From positions 7,116,001-7,180,000 of the forward strand of contig NC_083524.1 of the NCBI RefSeq assembly GCF_032362555.1: DNA of 64,000 nucleotides, given 5' to 3'. Shown here in pieces: positions 43,582-52,256 of the stretch; the stretch's first letter is position 1, and every line of letters begins with the position of its first letter. Under the pieces are notes generated by a model that saw nothing but the letters and a program-made list of their open reading frames with translations, did not search any database and had not been told where the DNA came from. The stretch comes from Amyelois transitella (taxonomy: Eukaryota; Arthropoda; Insecta; Lepidoptera; Pyralidae). The position numbers and the translations under genes were made by a program.

Positions 43582-44874
43582 CGAGGGTGGTTTGAAAAGT
43601 TCTCGGCCTAACCTAGATTTGAGGGTAGAAAAAAAATAAGAATATACTCATTCGATAGATTGATTCTTTATATACACTTGTGTTAAATTTCATTGTGATA
43701 GGTTGTGTGATTATTTTTTTACGATTTTTTGTTTGAGCTAATCTGACTCTCTACTGGAAAAATGGAAAAAACCGAAGTAAGAGCCGTGATTAAATATTTT
43801 GTCAAAAAAATATGACACCTAGCCAAATTAAGGAAGACATGGATAACACTTTAGGTGAATCTGCGCCTTCGTATTCGACGATAAAAAAGTGGGTAGCTTT
43901 ATTTAAACAAGGCAGAGAAAGCGTCGAAGATGACCCTAGGAGCGGAATGCTTTCAACGTCCACCACGCCAGAAATGATCGATAAAATCCATAAATGGTTT
44001 TAGACGACCGCAGATTAAAAGTGCGAGAGATAAGTGACACTATAGGGATCTCAACCGAGCGGGTATTTAATATTTTAACCAATGAACTTGGAATGAAAAA
44101 GGTTTCGGCAAAATGGGTGCCGCGTTTGCTGACCGCCGAACAAACACTCAACAGAGTTGAAATTTCAAGTGAGATTCTGGCCTTGTTTAGGTCAAATACC
44201 GCCGATATTTTGAGAAGATTTGTTACCACCGATGAAACTGGGATACATCATTATATTCCTGAAACAAAAGAACAATCAAAACAGTGGAAACATAGAGGTT
44301 CTCCGCCTCCAAAGAAGACCAAGGCGATAAAGTCTGCAGGAAAAGTTCTGGCATCCGTGTTCTGGGATTACAGGGGAATAATTTTTATTGACTACCTTCC
44401 GAAAGGACAAACTATTACAGGCCCATACTATGCTAACCTGTTGGATAAATTAGCAGAAAAAATCCGTGAAAAACGCCCGGGATTGGCGAAAAAAAAATCC
44501 TTTTTCATCAGGATAATGCACCAGTGCACAAGTCAGTTGTTGCAACGGCTAAACTCCATGAACTGCGTTTTGTAGTATTGAACCATCACCATTATTCACC
44601 GGATTTAGCACCATCAGACTATTATCTGTTCCCTAATTTGAAAAATCACCTGGCTGGAAAGAAATTTTCCACAAATGAAGAGGTCATAGCTGAGGCGGAA
44701 CGTTTTTTCGACGAGTTGGAAGAATCGGCCTATAAGAGTGGCATAGAAGCGCTAGAATATAGATTAAATAAGTGTATTGAGACAAGAGGGGATTATGTAG
44801 AAAAATAAAAATATTTTTTTGTTTATTTATCTTTGTTTTCTTAGACGGGCCGAGAATTTTTCAAACCACCCTCG
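43582..44874 (+). mobile_element. Complete mariner element, 1293 bp
   Basis: TA duplications at 43580-43581 and 44875-44876. Inverted termini of about 27 bp (CGAGGGTGGTTTGAAAAG then T/A TCTCGGCC) with one mismatch. Inserted at a TA within the second pogo-like transposase ORF (...VKH|IKDMEMR...). Confidence 0.92.
43762..44808 (+). pseudogene. Mariner transposase with three A-run frameshifts
   Basis: Starts MEKTEVRAVIKYFVKK, then resumes as MTPSQIKEDMDNTL, then MVLDDRRLKVREISDTIGIS, then after the third break HQDNAPVHKS...YSPDLAPSDYYLFPNLKN and a stop at 44806-44808. N-terminal paired HTH (YSTIKKWVALFKQG, ISTERVFNILTNELGM), catalytic DETGIHHY, DNAPVH and the D34D-type SPDLAPSDYYLFP are all recognisable. 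Each break sits in a run of A (near 43805, 43988 and 44490) and is one base short. All catalytic motifs remain readable, so the element is young but inactive as sequenced. Confidence 0.9.
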
Positions 44875-46627
44875 TATCAAAGATATGGAGATGAGGATGT
44901 ATGGACTGACACGTCAAGCTGTTTTATCGTTGGCCTATCAACTAGCTACCAAAAACAATATTCCTCACCCTTTTCGCCAAGAAATGGCTGGGTGCAATTG
45001 GCTTATGGGATTTCGTCGGCGACATCCAGACATAACACTTCGTGCTCCAGAATCCACATCAACCTCGAGCGGCCCGTGCATTTAATAAACCTGTAGTAGA
45101 AAAATTTTACTCAGTATTAAAAGAAGTGCTTACATCAAAAAAAATTCCATCTAATCGGATCTACAACGTAGATGAGACGGGAATTTCTACAGTACCAACA
45201 AAAAACACCAAAGTTTTTGCAGAAACTGGACGCAAACAGGTAGCAAGAGTTACTGCAGCTGAAAGAGGAGAGACCACAACAGGTGTAATTTGTATGTCTG
45301 CTGCAAGTAATTTCATTCCACCGATGTTTTTTTTTCGACGTGTGCGTATGAAGAACGAACTCATGGATGGTGCTCCTCCAGGGTCTATAGCAGCATGCAA
45401 TACATCAGGCTGGATGAAATTAGAAATTTTTACCAAGTGGTTTGATCATTTCTTACATCACACCAAACCTTCGGCAGAAGATCCCGTGCTATTAATTCTA
45501 GATGGTCATCTGTCGCATACAAAAAATTTAGATGTCATTTTAAAAGCACGAGAAAACCACTTTACTATTGTCTGTTTACCACCACATTGTACACACAAGC
45601 TACAACCTTTAGAGGTGAGTGTTATGTATCCTTTGAGTGTGTACCATAATCAGGCCTTAGAAAAATGGTTGGATAATCATAATGGTAGGGTAGTGACACA
45701 ATTTCAAATAGCTAGGATTTTTGGAGAGGCTTATTTAAAAGCAGCTGTACCATTGAATGCCATTAATGGCTTCGCCAAAACGGGCATCTGCCCTTTTAAT
45801 CCGGATGTGTTCTGTGAGGCCGATTTCGTGGCTGCTGAAACAACGGATATGGAATTCGATGAAAATTGTAGTGTATCGAATCCATCTATACATCATAATT
45901 CATCTCCGAGACCAGAGACCCCTATTGCTGGCCTAAGCACAGAACGACTGCCACTAACTGAGATCTCTCCCGTACAAATCATGGAACCTCCACGGAATAA
46001 AACACCATCCCCATCACCAACACCAATGGGTATTGAGCACTCCTCACTTCGCACTTCTTTGTCACCTGTGCCATCTACGAGCCACGAAATCAACCGTAGC
46101 GTATCCCCTTCAATTCTCGATTTGTGCATTTTTCAGTGCCCCCTGCCCAAATTCAACCCTTGCCAAAGATGGTAGGCAAAAGAAGTCATTTAAAAAGAAA
46201 ACCAATGAAGACTTCAATTTAAACAAGCACGCCATATAAAGTTTATTTAGAAGAAGAAATAGCAAAAAAGTCTGATAAGGAAAATAAAAAGAGTCAAACA
46301 ACATCTAATGTAAATAAAACTGGTAAGAAACTGAAAGGGAAAGGAAAAGGAATAGGTAAGAGGATGTCAAATAGAACAAAGAAGAGATCTTATGTTTCCA
46401 ATCTTGAATCATCTGAAGAAGAAGATGATGCAGAATGTCTATATTGCACATAAATATTTTCAAAAGATAATAAGGGCGAAGGGTGGATACAGTGCTGCGT
46501 ATGTAGAAAATGGGGCTATGAGGTATGTGCAGGAATTGATGATGATGATGCAGACGAGTTTATTTGCGATTTATGCAAAGAATTACCAGAAAAGAAACGT
46601 TTAGGCAGTTGTCCCACCAGCAACAAT

Positions 46628-46790
46628 GAACGAGTAGCGAGTAAAGCTAGAATATAGAACGAGTTGGCGAGCCGCGGGGAGCGAGAGTGTAGTTCCGATA
46701 GTTCTGTAGCTCGGCTATAAACGAGTGTGCGAGTGAGGCAAGCGATTACTCGCATCACTCGCTCGCGGCGGCCAAGCGTACAGTCCTGCA
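46628..46790. promoter_or_regulatory. Cluster of CGAG motifs upstream of the MADF exon
   Basis: CGAGT/CGAGC words occur about seven times directly and three times inverted (ACTCGCATCACTCGCTCGCG) within roughly 140 bp, just before the MADF start. This could be a subterminal array of the PIF/Harbinger element or its promoter. Function is inferred only. Confidence 0.4.
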
Positions 46791-46842
46791 CTAACCTGCA
46801 CATGCGATACACGTGTTTCTTACGAAAAAAGTTTCCCAGAAA

Positions 46843-46975
46843 ATGGATGAGATTTTTATTGAATGTGTCCGAAATTATCCATGTCTTTGGGACACAAAAC
46901 TGCCTTCATATAAACAATTAGATGTGAAAGACGCAGCTTGGAAAGAAATTTTAAAGAAAACAAACATAGAGAGTG
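46843..46975 (+). CDS. MADF-domain protein, first exon (PIF/Harbinger accessory type)
   Basis: ATG at 46843 opens MDEIFIECVRNYPCLWDTKL, then PSYKQLDVKDAAWKEILKKT and a donor g|gtaagt at 46976. This is the first half of a MADF (Myb/SANT-like) DNA-binding domain: the spaced aromatics in YPCLWD and AAWKEI are typical. The rest of the domain is not found downstream, where a MITE and a reversed transposase tail follow. PIF/Harbinger elements carry such a Myb/MADF protein beside the transposase, which fits the neighbour at 47199. A host MADF gene fragment is the alternative. Confidence 0.65.
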
Positions 46976-47032
46976 GTAAGTTTTTTATTTAAATTCTATC
47001 TTACACAACACACATACTTACATCAATAGGTA

Positions 47033-47181
47033 CAGTCCGACAAGGATCTTTTGGCGCGTGGTGGAAATAACGACTCCATTTTGTAAAATACAAGCAAAAT
47101 GGCACCATTGTGATGGATTTCAATGCGTACAGCACCCTCCTGTCAATATCACCCAAGCGCCAAAAGATCCTTGTCCGACTG
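47033..47181. mobile_element. MITE with 25-bp perfect inverted ends and TA duplications
   Basis: 149 bp between TA at 47031-47032 and 47182-47183. Arms CAGTCCGACAAGGATCTTTT(GGCGC) and their exact complement. Non-coding. TA flanks suggest mobilisation by a Tc1/mariner-type transposase. Confidence 0.87.
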
Positions 47182-47198
47182 TATTCATTTTGCTGAGT

Positions 47199-47456
47199 TT
47201 ATTCTAGGTTATGTCTTATTCGATCAAAATCTAATACATTTTGCACACGATTATTTTGCCACGAAACAGTTCCAATGGAATTAAAATATTCCATGAAATA
47301 TTCTCTCACGATAAAGCCGACTTCAACATCAGCTGAGTTTTGTTCCGATACCTCGAAGTAATTTCTTGGCAGTGAACTAACTGACTCTGACTGTGAAGGG
47401 CCCATTTCGATTTTATTATGTAATACATAATTATGTAGAACGCACGCAGCCTTCAC
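47199..47456 (-). pseudogene. PIF/Harbinger transposase C-terminal fragment
   Basis: Minus-strand frame: MKAACVLHNYVLHNKIEMGP, then a polar tail ending DRIRHNLE. K-A-x-C-x-LHN-(Y/F) is the conserved block after the last catalytic residue in DDE_Tnp_4 (Harbinger) transposases. Only this end remains. It lies convergent with the MADF exon, as in a PIF/Harbinger pair. Confidence 0.72.
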
Positions 47457-47462
47457 AATTTT

Positions 47463-47909
47463 GAAAAAAATTATAAGAGAGCTCTATCTTATCTCCGTCA
47501 AAAAGTAGGATCTATACGAAACATGCAAGAAGTCCAACCTGCTGCTCAAACCGTATGCGAACCTGAGCCCTCAACATTTACAGCTTCATCCATTTGGAAC
47601 GATTTCGATCGGGAAATTGCAAGTCTCAAACCACAGGATACAATTGCAGCTGGAATTGTAGTACTGGACAAATATTTACAAGAGCCCATCATAAATAGAA
47701 CGGAAAATCCTTTGGTTTGGTGGCACGCCAGAAAACCAGTATATCCCCTATTATATGGCTATGTAATAAAAAGACTAAATATTGTAGCCACATCAGTGCC
47801 CTGCGAGAGACTTTTTTCAAAAGCGGGCCTGACTTTAACTAATAGGAGAAGGCGCCTTAAAGCTAATAAAGTGTCACAATTGCTTTTTTTAGAGAGCAAT
47901 TATAAATAA
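47463..47909 (+). pseudogene. hAT transposase C-terminal dimerisation domain
   Basis: Open frame EVQPAAQTVCEPEPST...IWNDFDREIASL...LQEPIINRTENPLVWW...YPLLYGYVIKRLNIVATS, then VPCERLFSKAGLTLTNRRRR and LLFLESNYK with a TAA at 47907-47909. PL-x-WW, ATSVPCERLFSKAG and the final FL-x-SN are the hAT C-terminal signature, as in ZBED-like proteins. The BED finger and catalytic core are absent, so it is a fragment. Confidence 0.82.
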
Positions 47910-48250
47910 ATAAATAAGAAAATGTAAATACAAAATATGTTGTAAAAAATGTATATAGAAAATTATTGTACATAAAATCAGTTGATTTATAAATACGCCA
48001 ACCAAAATAGTAATCACACACTTCATTAATTTCGTAATATTCTTAGATACTTATGTAACTATTCAATGTTATTTAAAGTAACAATTGACTCCAAACACTC
48101 ATTTGTAGATTGTAAAATAATTTACTTTTGGTTGTTAGTCCTAAGCCTGCCAAGTATGAAGGTAAATCAATTGATGTGAAGTACATTACATAGGTGCTAT
48201 GGCTATGGTAATATTATGTCGTGTCAAGTCATGTGTGTTATCTATTCAAA
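47910..48250. other. No gene seen
   Basis: AT-rich 3' flank of the hAT fragment. Confidence 0.4.
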
Positions 48251-48303
48251 ACATATGGAAATACGACGACGACTGTCGTCGTCGTCGTCGTAGTTCCATA
48301 TCC
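48251..48303. repeat. Inverted repeat built on GTC/GAC triplets
   Basis: CATATGGAAATACGACGACG faces its near-complement ending TAGTTCCATATC around a (GTC)n core; one mismatch in the arms. Confidence 0.7.
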
Positions 48304-48339
48304 AGTTCGTGGGTAAGTAACGCGCCCTGCATTGAAAAT

Positions 48340-48415
48340 TTTAGCGGAACTAGATAGTTCCGCGAACATGATAACGGAACTAGTTCCACAGTTCCGATGA
48401 ACCGTTCCAGGTTCA
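48340..48415. promoter_or_regulatory. Cluster of GGAAC/GTTCC motifs
   Basis: Palindromes GCGGAACTAGATAGTTCCGC and GGAACTAGTTCC plus further GTTCC words lie within about 75 bp. Possible protein-binding array, perhaps of a transposon terminus. Inferred. Confidence 0.35.
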
Positions 48416-48471
48416 ATCCGATCCTGAACATGATTGGCACATGTCTAGTGAATACGAACTCGCAACGTTTT

Positions 48472-48521
48472 CCGCGCCCGCCCCCGCCCCCGCGCCCGCA
48501 CCCGCCCCCGCGCCCGCGCGG
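48472..48521. repeat. GC-rich minisatellite, G-quadruplex-prone on minus strand
   Basis: CCCGCCCCCGCCCCCGCG-type repeats with at least six C3+ runs on the + strand. The overlapping minus-strand ORF is an artefact of the repeat. Confidence 0.8.
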
Positions 48522-48539
48522 AGCTACGTGAACAAGCAC

Positions 48540-49255
48540 TTTTCCTACAGTATTACTATACTCTTCTGCGTACAGTCTACACCTTTAACAACGTGTTTAA
48601 TTATTTATTTTGGGTAATTACTTCGTTTCCATGGATAATTCTATTAAAATTGTGTCACCCAGTAAAGCCCGTAAACGGCCTAATATAAAAACTCGCCGTA
48701 AGAAAGAGGAAAGAGCGAGAATTCGGAAAGTTTGTAATACCTATGCAAGCGTTATTTGAAATCTTCAGACAGCGCTAGTGATGTGGCCAGCCATTATAGA
48801 CTCAATTACCTACAGTTACTATTTGTGTTATTCTACTGTTACAGAATAATTTAGATGTGATGAAATATGTAAGAAGTATTGTTTCACATACGACCTCTCC
48901 GATCTTTTAGTAGGTATACAGGACTATCTGTAAATTTTAAAATATAAGTGATTTCTGGAGTTGGTCGCCTGGATATGTTTCACTCGTTTGATTTACGCTT
49001 TATGTACGAGTATTATGTTGTGTGAAATATCTGATAATATAAATTTATTTATAATTTACTAACAAAGTCTTAATATTGGCAAAATTAAATAATCGCACTG
49101 TAGTTTTTTGTCTTAACAGTGTGTTTTACTTTCGTTAGCATTATGTTGGGGATGGCTTTGCCTGGTTGCATTTTGCGTATTTTTTTATAACATGCACGTG
49201 TGTTTGGGTTGGTTGAGCGGCAAATATCTAATGCATTGATTTATTTTTAGATATT
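48540..49255. other. No recognised gene; small basic ORF
   Basis: A 43-codon ORF at 48631-48759 (MDNSIKIVSPSKARKRPNIK, then Arg/Lys/Glu-rich) follows the GC-rich tract and could be a first exon. Nothing recognisable is joined to it. The rest is AT-rich. Confidence 0.35.
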
Positions 49256-49539
49256 GAACGGATCAACCGCCAAAAAATGACATGCGGACATAACTCTAAA
49301 GCTTATCAATGTAGACAGCTAAATTCAAATGATGTACTTTTTTAATAGAGTATTTTATGCAACGAATAATAAAATTAAAAAGGATAATTTTATTCTAAAG
49401 CATTTCATAACTACAGATATAAAAAGAAGACGTCCAAAGACTGGAAACAAACCAGGAAGGTTAATTGCCCTTAAATACTTCATTCGGAAGAAAAAAGACA
49501 AAGCAAACCTGTTTGCAAAAAAGTTGCCTTTGTTCGCTT

Positions 49540-51195
49540 CAAGATGTCTCATCATTTGGTGGCCATTCTTTGAGTCACTACGGTTTTCCGGAACCACAGG
49601 AAACCTCTGACCATCCACAAGGGAGTCGCGAATATTCACCAGAGACAAGTTATGACGCTGTTGCAATGGCTGAGATCGTAAATAATGGTATTGAGATGAT
49701 TTCCGATGAGCAAAAGTCTGTGTTTGACAACGTATTGAGAAGTGTTAACGAAGAGCAGGGTGAAACATTTTTCCTTAACGCGCCCGGTGGTACAGGCAAA
49801 ACATTTTTGACTCGCTTATTACTGGCTGAGGTCAGAAGGCAAAGAAAGATAGCGTTAGCTGTTGCGTCTTCGGGGATAGCTGCCACCTTATTACCTGGAG
49901 GGAAAACAGCGCACACTATGTTCAAGATCCCTTTGGACCTGGATATAAATGAGACTCCAGTTTGTGCAGTGTCGCGGAACAGCGACAAAGCAAAAATACT
50001 AGCAGAATGTAGCCTAATCGTTTGGGACAAAATATGCACCATGGCTTATAAAAAAAGCAGTGGAAGCAGTCGACCGTACGCTTAAAGATATCCGGCGAAA
50101 CAATCACATTATGGGAGGTACCACTGTATTATTTTGTGGTGATTTCCACACACACTTTTTCCAGAATGTAGCCTAATCGTTTGGGACAAAATATGCACCA
50201 TGGCTTATAAAAAAAGCAGTGGAAGCAGTCGACCGTACGCTTAAAGATATCCGGCGAAACAATCACATTATGGGAGGTACCACTGTATTATTTTGTGGTG
50301 ATTTCCACACACTTTTTCCAGACTCTACCCGTCATAAGCCGAGGTACTAGAGCTGATGAAGTAAGCGCATGTCTCAAACGTTCCATACTCTGCCCTCAGG
50401 TTAGGAAATTAAGTCTAACACGTAATATGGGAGAATATGGGTGGTAATCCTCGAGCGCAAGAATTCTCAGATGTGCTATTAAAAATCGGTAATGGTACGA
50501 TGCCTGAATCGAACGGATTGGTGACTCTGCCAGAGAACCTCTGTCAAGTAGTTACTTCGGTGGAGGAACTTATTCATTTCGTTTATGCAGACCTATCTCA
50601 AATAATTCATCACGAGGATTCTTAGATATGCGAGCGAGCAATCCTAACACCTAAAAATTAGCAAGCAGCTGCTATTAATTTAAGTATTTTGAAAAAATTG
50701 ATGGGAACGAGGTGGTATACCAATCTATAAATACAGTTTTAGATAGTACCGATGCTACAACTTATCCGGTAGAGTTCTTTTATTCACTTTCGGCATCTGG
50801 ACTGCCCGCGCATACAATTGCACTAAAAGTAGGCATTCCAATTATGTCGCTACGCAACTAAACCCCGCCGAAACTTTGTAATGGGGAAAAAATGGTGTCG
50901 CTTCATAACAATATTATAGAAGCTAAAATTCTTACGGTTGTGCAGCTGGTGAAATTATTTTTATACCGCACATTCCCCTCATTCCCAACAACTTTCCATT
51001 TCAATTTAAGCGTGTATAGTTTCCAGTGGCTATATGTTTCGCGATGACAATTAACAAATCGCAAGGTCAAACGCTTGGAGCAGCCGGAGTCGACCTCAGG
51101 ACGAATTCTTTCTCACACGGACAGCTCTACGTCGCTTGCTCGCGGGTCTCCAAAAAGCAATACAGCAAATGTTTTATACGAAGAGATACTTTAAC
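49540..51195 (+). pseudogene. Helitron RepHel helicase (PIF1-like), broken
   Basis: Frame pieces: HHLVAILSHYGFPEPQE, SDEQKSVFDNVLRSV, Walker A APGGTGKTFLTRLLL, SSGIAATLLPGGKTAHTMFK, SLIVWDKICTMA. After a 159-bp tandem duplication come FCGDFHTLFPDSTRHKP (another frame), LTRNMGEYG, GNPRAQEFSDVLLKIGNGTM, then the C-terminal [20 protein letters not shown] and [14 protein letters not shown] (motifs V-VI). These are in the order of PIF1-family 5'-to-3' helicases fused in Helitron proteins, which unwind DNA during rolling-circle transposition. Several stops and shifts; not functional. Confidence 0.82.
50005..50322 (+). repeat. 159-bp tandem duplication inside the Helitron helicase
   Basis: GAATGTAGCCTAATCGTTTG starts both units (50005 and 50164). 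The units differ by one CA dinucleotide. It creates an in-frame stop after the first unit. Confidence 0.9.
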
Positions 51196-51294
51196 TTTCC
51201 ATTATTATAATTCCCTTTTTTTGCCTTTAGAATTTATTCGTTTTATAACAGCTGCGCCTCCGGGACTTTGTTTTTGTAGGAAAAATAAACTATG

Positions 51295-51486
51295 TTCTAT
51301 TCCAAGCATTATTCTTCCCGTGTACGTAAGTTTCATCAAAATCCATCCAGTAGAATTTGCGTGATTGAATAGCATCCTCAAACACGCACTTTCTATTCCA
51401 AGCATTATTCTTCCCGTGTACGTAAGTTTCATCAAAATCCATCCAGTAGAATTTGCGTGATTGAATAGCATCCTCAAACACGCACT
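51295..51486 (+). repeat. 96-bp tandem duplication near the Helitron 3' end
   Basis: TTCTATTCCAAGCATTATTC starts both units (51295 and 51391). Virtually identical. Lies between the helicase and the 3' terminus. Confidence 0.9.
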
Positions 51487-51606
51487 TACGTAGGTACATC
51501 TATTTTTCTTGCATAATATTAGTTTATGTCAATGCAAGGCTCTTTATCTAAGCAATCTTTTTATGGAAGCGAAATTAACGCAGGCGAAGCCGCGGGCAAA
51601 AGCTAG

Positions 51607-52256
51607 TATTGAATAAGATAATGTTTTCTACAGAGTTATTTATTTTTATTTCAGGTGTTGCTTAAACAATCAATAAACGCGATCAATCGTTTGAAAATGA
51701 TTGTCCAGAGAATCTGCCAATTGTAGTTCCGATTAATGTAGTAAAATTGACTGATGTTCGCAAATTGCTGGAAACTCACTTTGCACAAGATTGGGCTTCG
51801 TTGCCGCAGTTAAACTATTATAAAAAAGTGCTTAACAGTGATAGGGCGACCAATGCTCAAAGAAGAGATTGCAGAAGATAACTCAGAAGAAGTATTAAGT
51901 TTTGTTTAAAATAATTTATTTTGTTACTCACTCTTTTGGACGTTTAATTAACTATTGTTGGCATTATAAAATAAAAACTGCCTTAAAAATCAAAGTGTGT
52001 ATATTATTATCACTGTTTTCTGAATATCTTCTAAAAGGGTAGAGTGGGTTTATCCGACTTTGAAGTTAAGCGACACAATTAAGTATTTTTTGACACTTAA
52101 ACTTTTAATTTATAGTCGCTCGCTTAAATAATACCCAATAAATAATGTATAATAAACATACAAGTGCTTTGTTTCTTTTATAACTATGTACTATTTTCTT
52201 GTTACTGTGTAAATTTCTATGCAATAAAGATATTACAAACAAACAAACTTACTATT
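51607..52256. other. Unrecognised exon-like fragment and retroelement-like tail
   Basis: After an acceptor-like tttttatttcag (51654) a frame reads ENDCPENLPIVVPINVVKLT, DVRKLLETHFAQDWASLPQ, LNYYKKVLNS and stops near 51880. It looks like the end of a protein but the family is unknown. At 52200-52250, GCAATAAAGATATTACAAAC with (AAAC)n is a retroelement-type 3' tail. Confidence 0.4.

Larger units (their letters stand above)
43500..46635 (+). pseudogene. Second pogo-like transposase with PHD finger, split by mariner
   Basis: Reads LGRKKTVFTMQQENELVKH up to 43579. After the mariner it continues IKDMEMRMYGLTRQAVLSLA, aligning with KLGRFEQVF...LKDMECRFYGLT of the element at 39920. A frameshift near 45060 follows, then a 377-residue frame: IYNVDETGIST, LLILDGHLSHT, CTHKLQPLEVSVMYPLS. 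The third catalytic position is Glu instead of the Asp of its relative. The tail is Ser/Pro-rich. Further frameshifts near 46160 and a TAA inside the finger precede the PHD-like CLYC ... CCVCRKWGYEVC ... FICDLC; the finger His is Tyr here. The N-terminal HTH is missing, cut off at the Tigger junction. Clearly dead. Confidence 0.8.
49256..51606 (+). mobile_element. Decayed autonomous Helitron, 3' part
   Basis: Contains the helicase half of a RepHel protein and ends at a canonical Helitron terminus, GCGAAGCCGCGGGCAAAAGC TAG before a T (51606). The 5' end and Rep nuclease are not recognised. Two internal tandem duplications (159 bp at 50005 and 96 bp at 51295) disrupt it. Confidence 0.78.

Noticed and set aside
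48246..48539. 97-residue Gly/Arg-rich ORF on the minus strand
   Set aside because: Created by the GC-rich minisatellite; RGRGGGCGRGG is the repeat read in one frame.
51205..51499. Minus-strand ORFs with an internal amino-acid repeat
   Set aside because: They translate the 96-bp tandem duplication in the Helitron tail; the repeat is at DNA level and non-coding.
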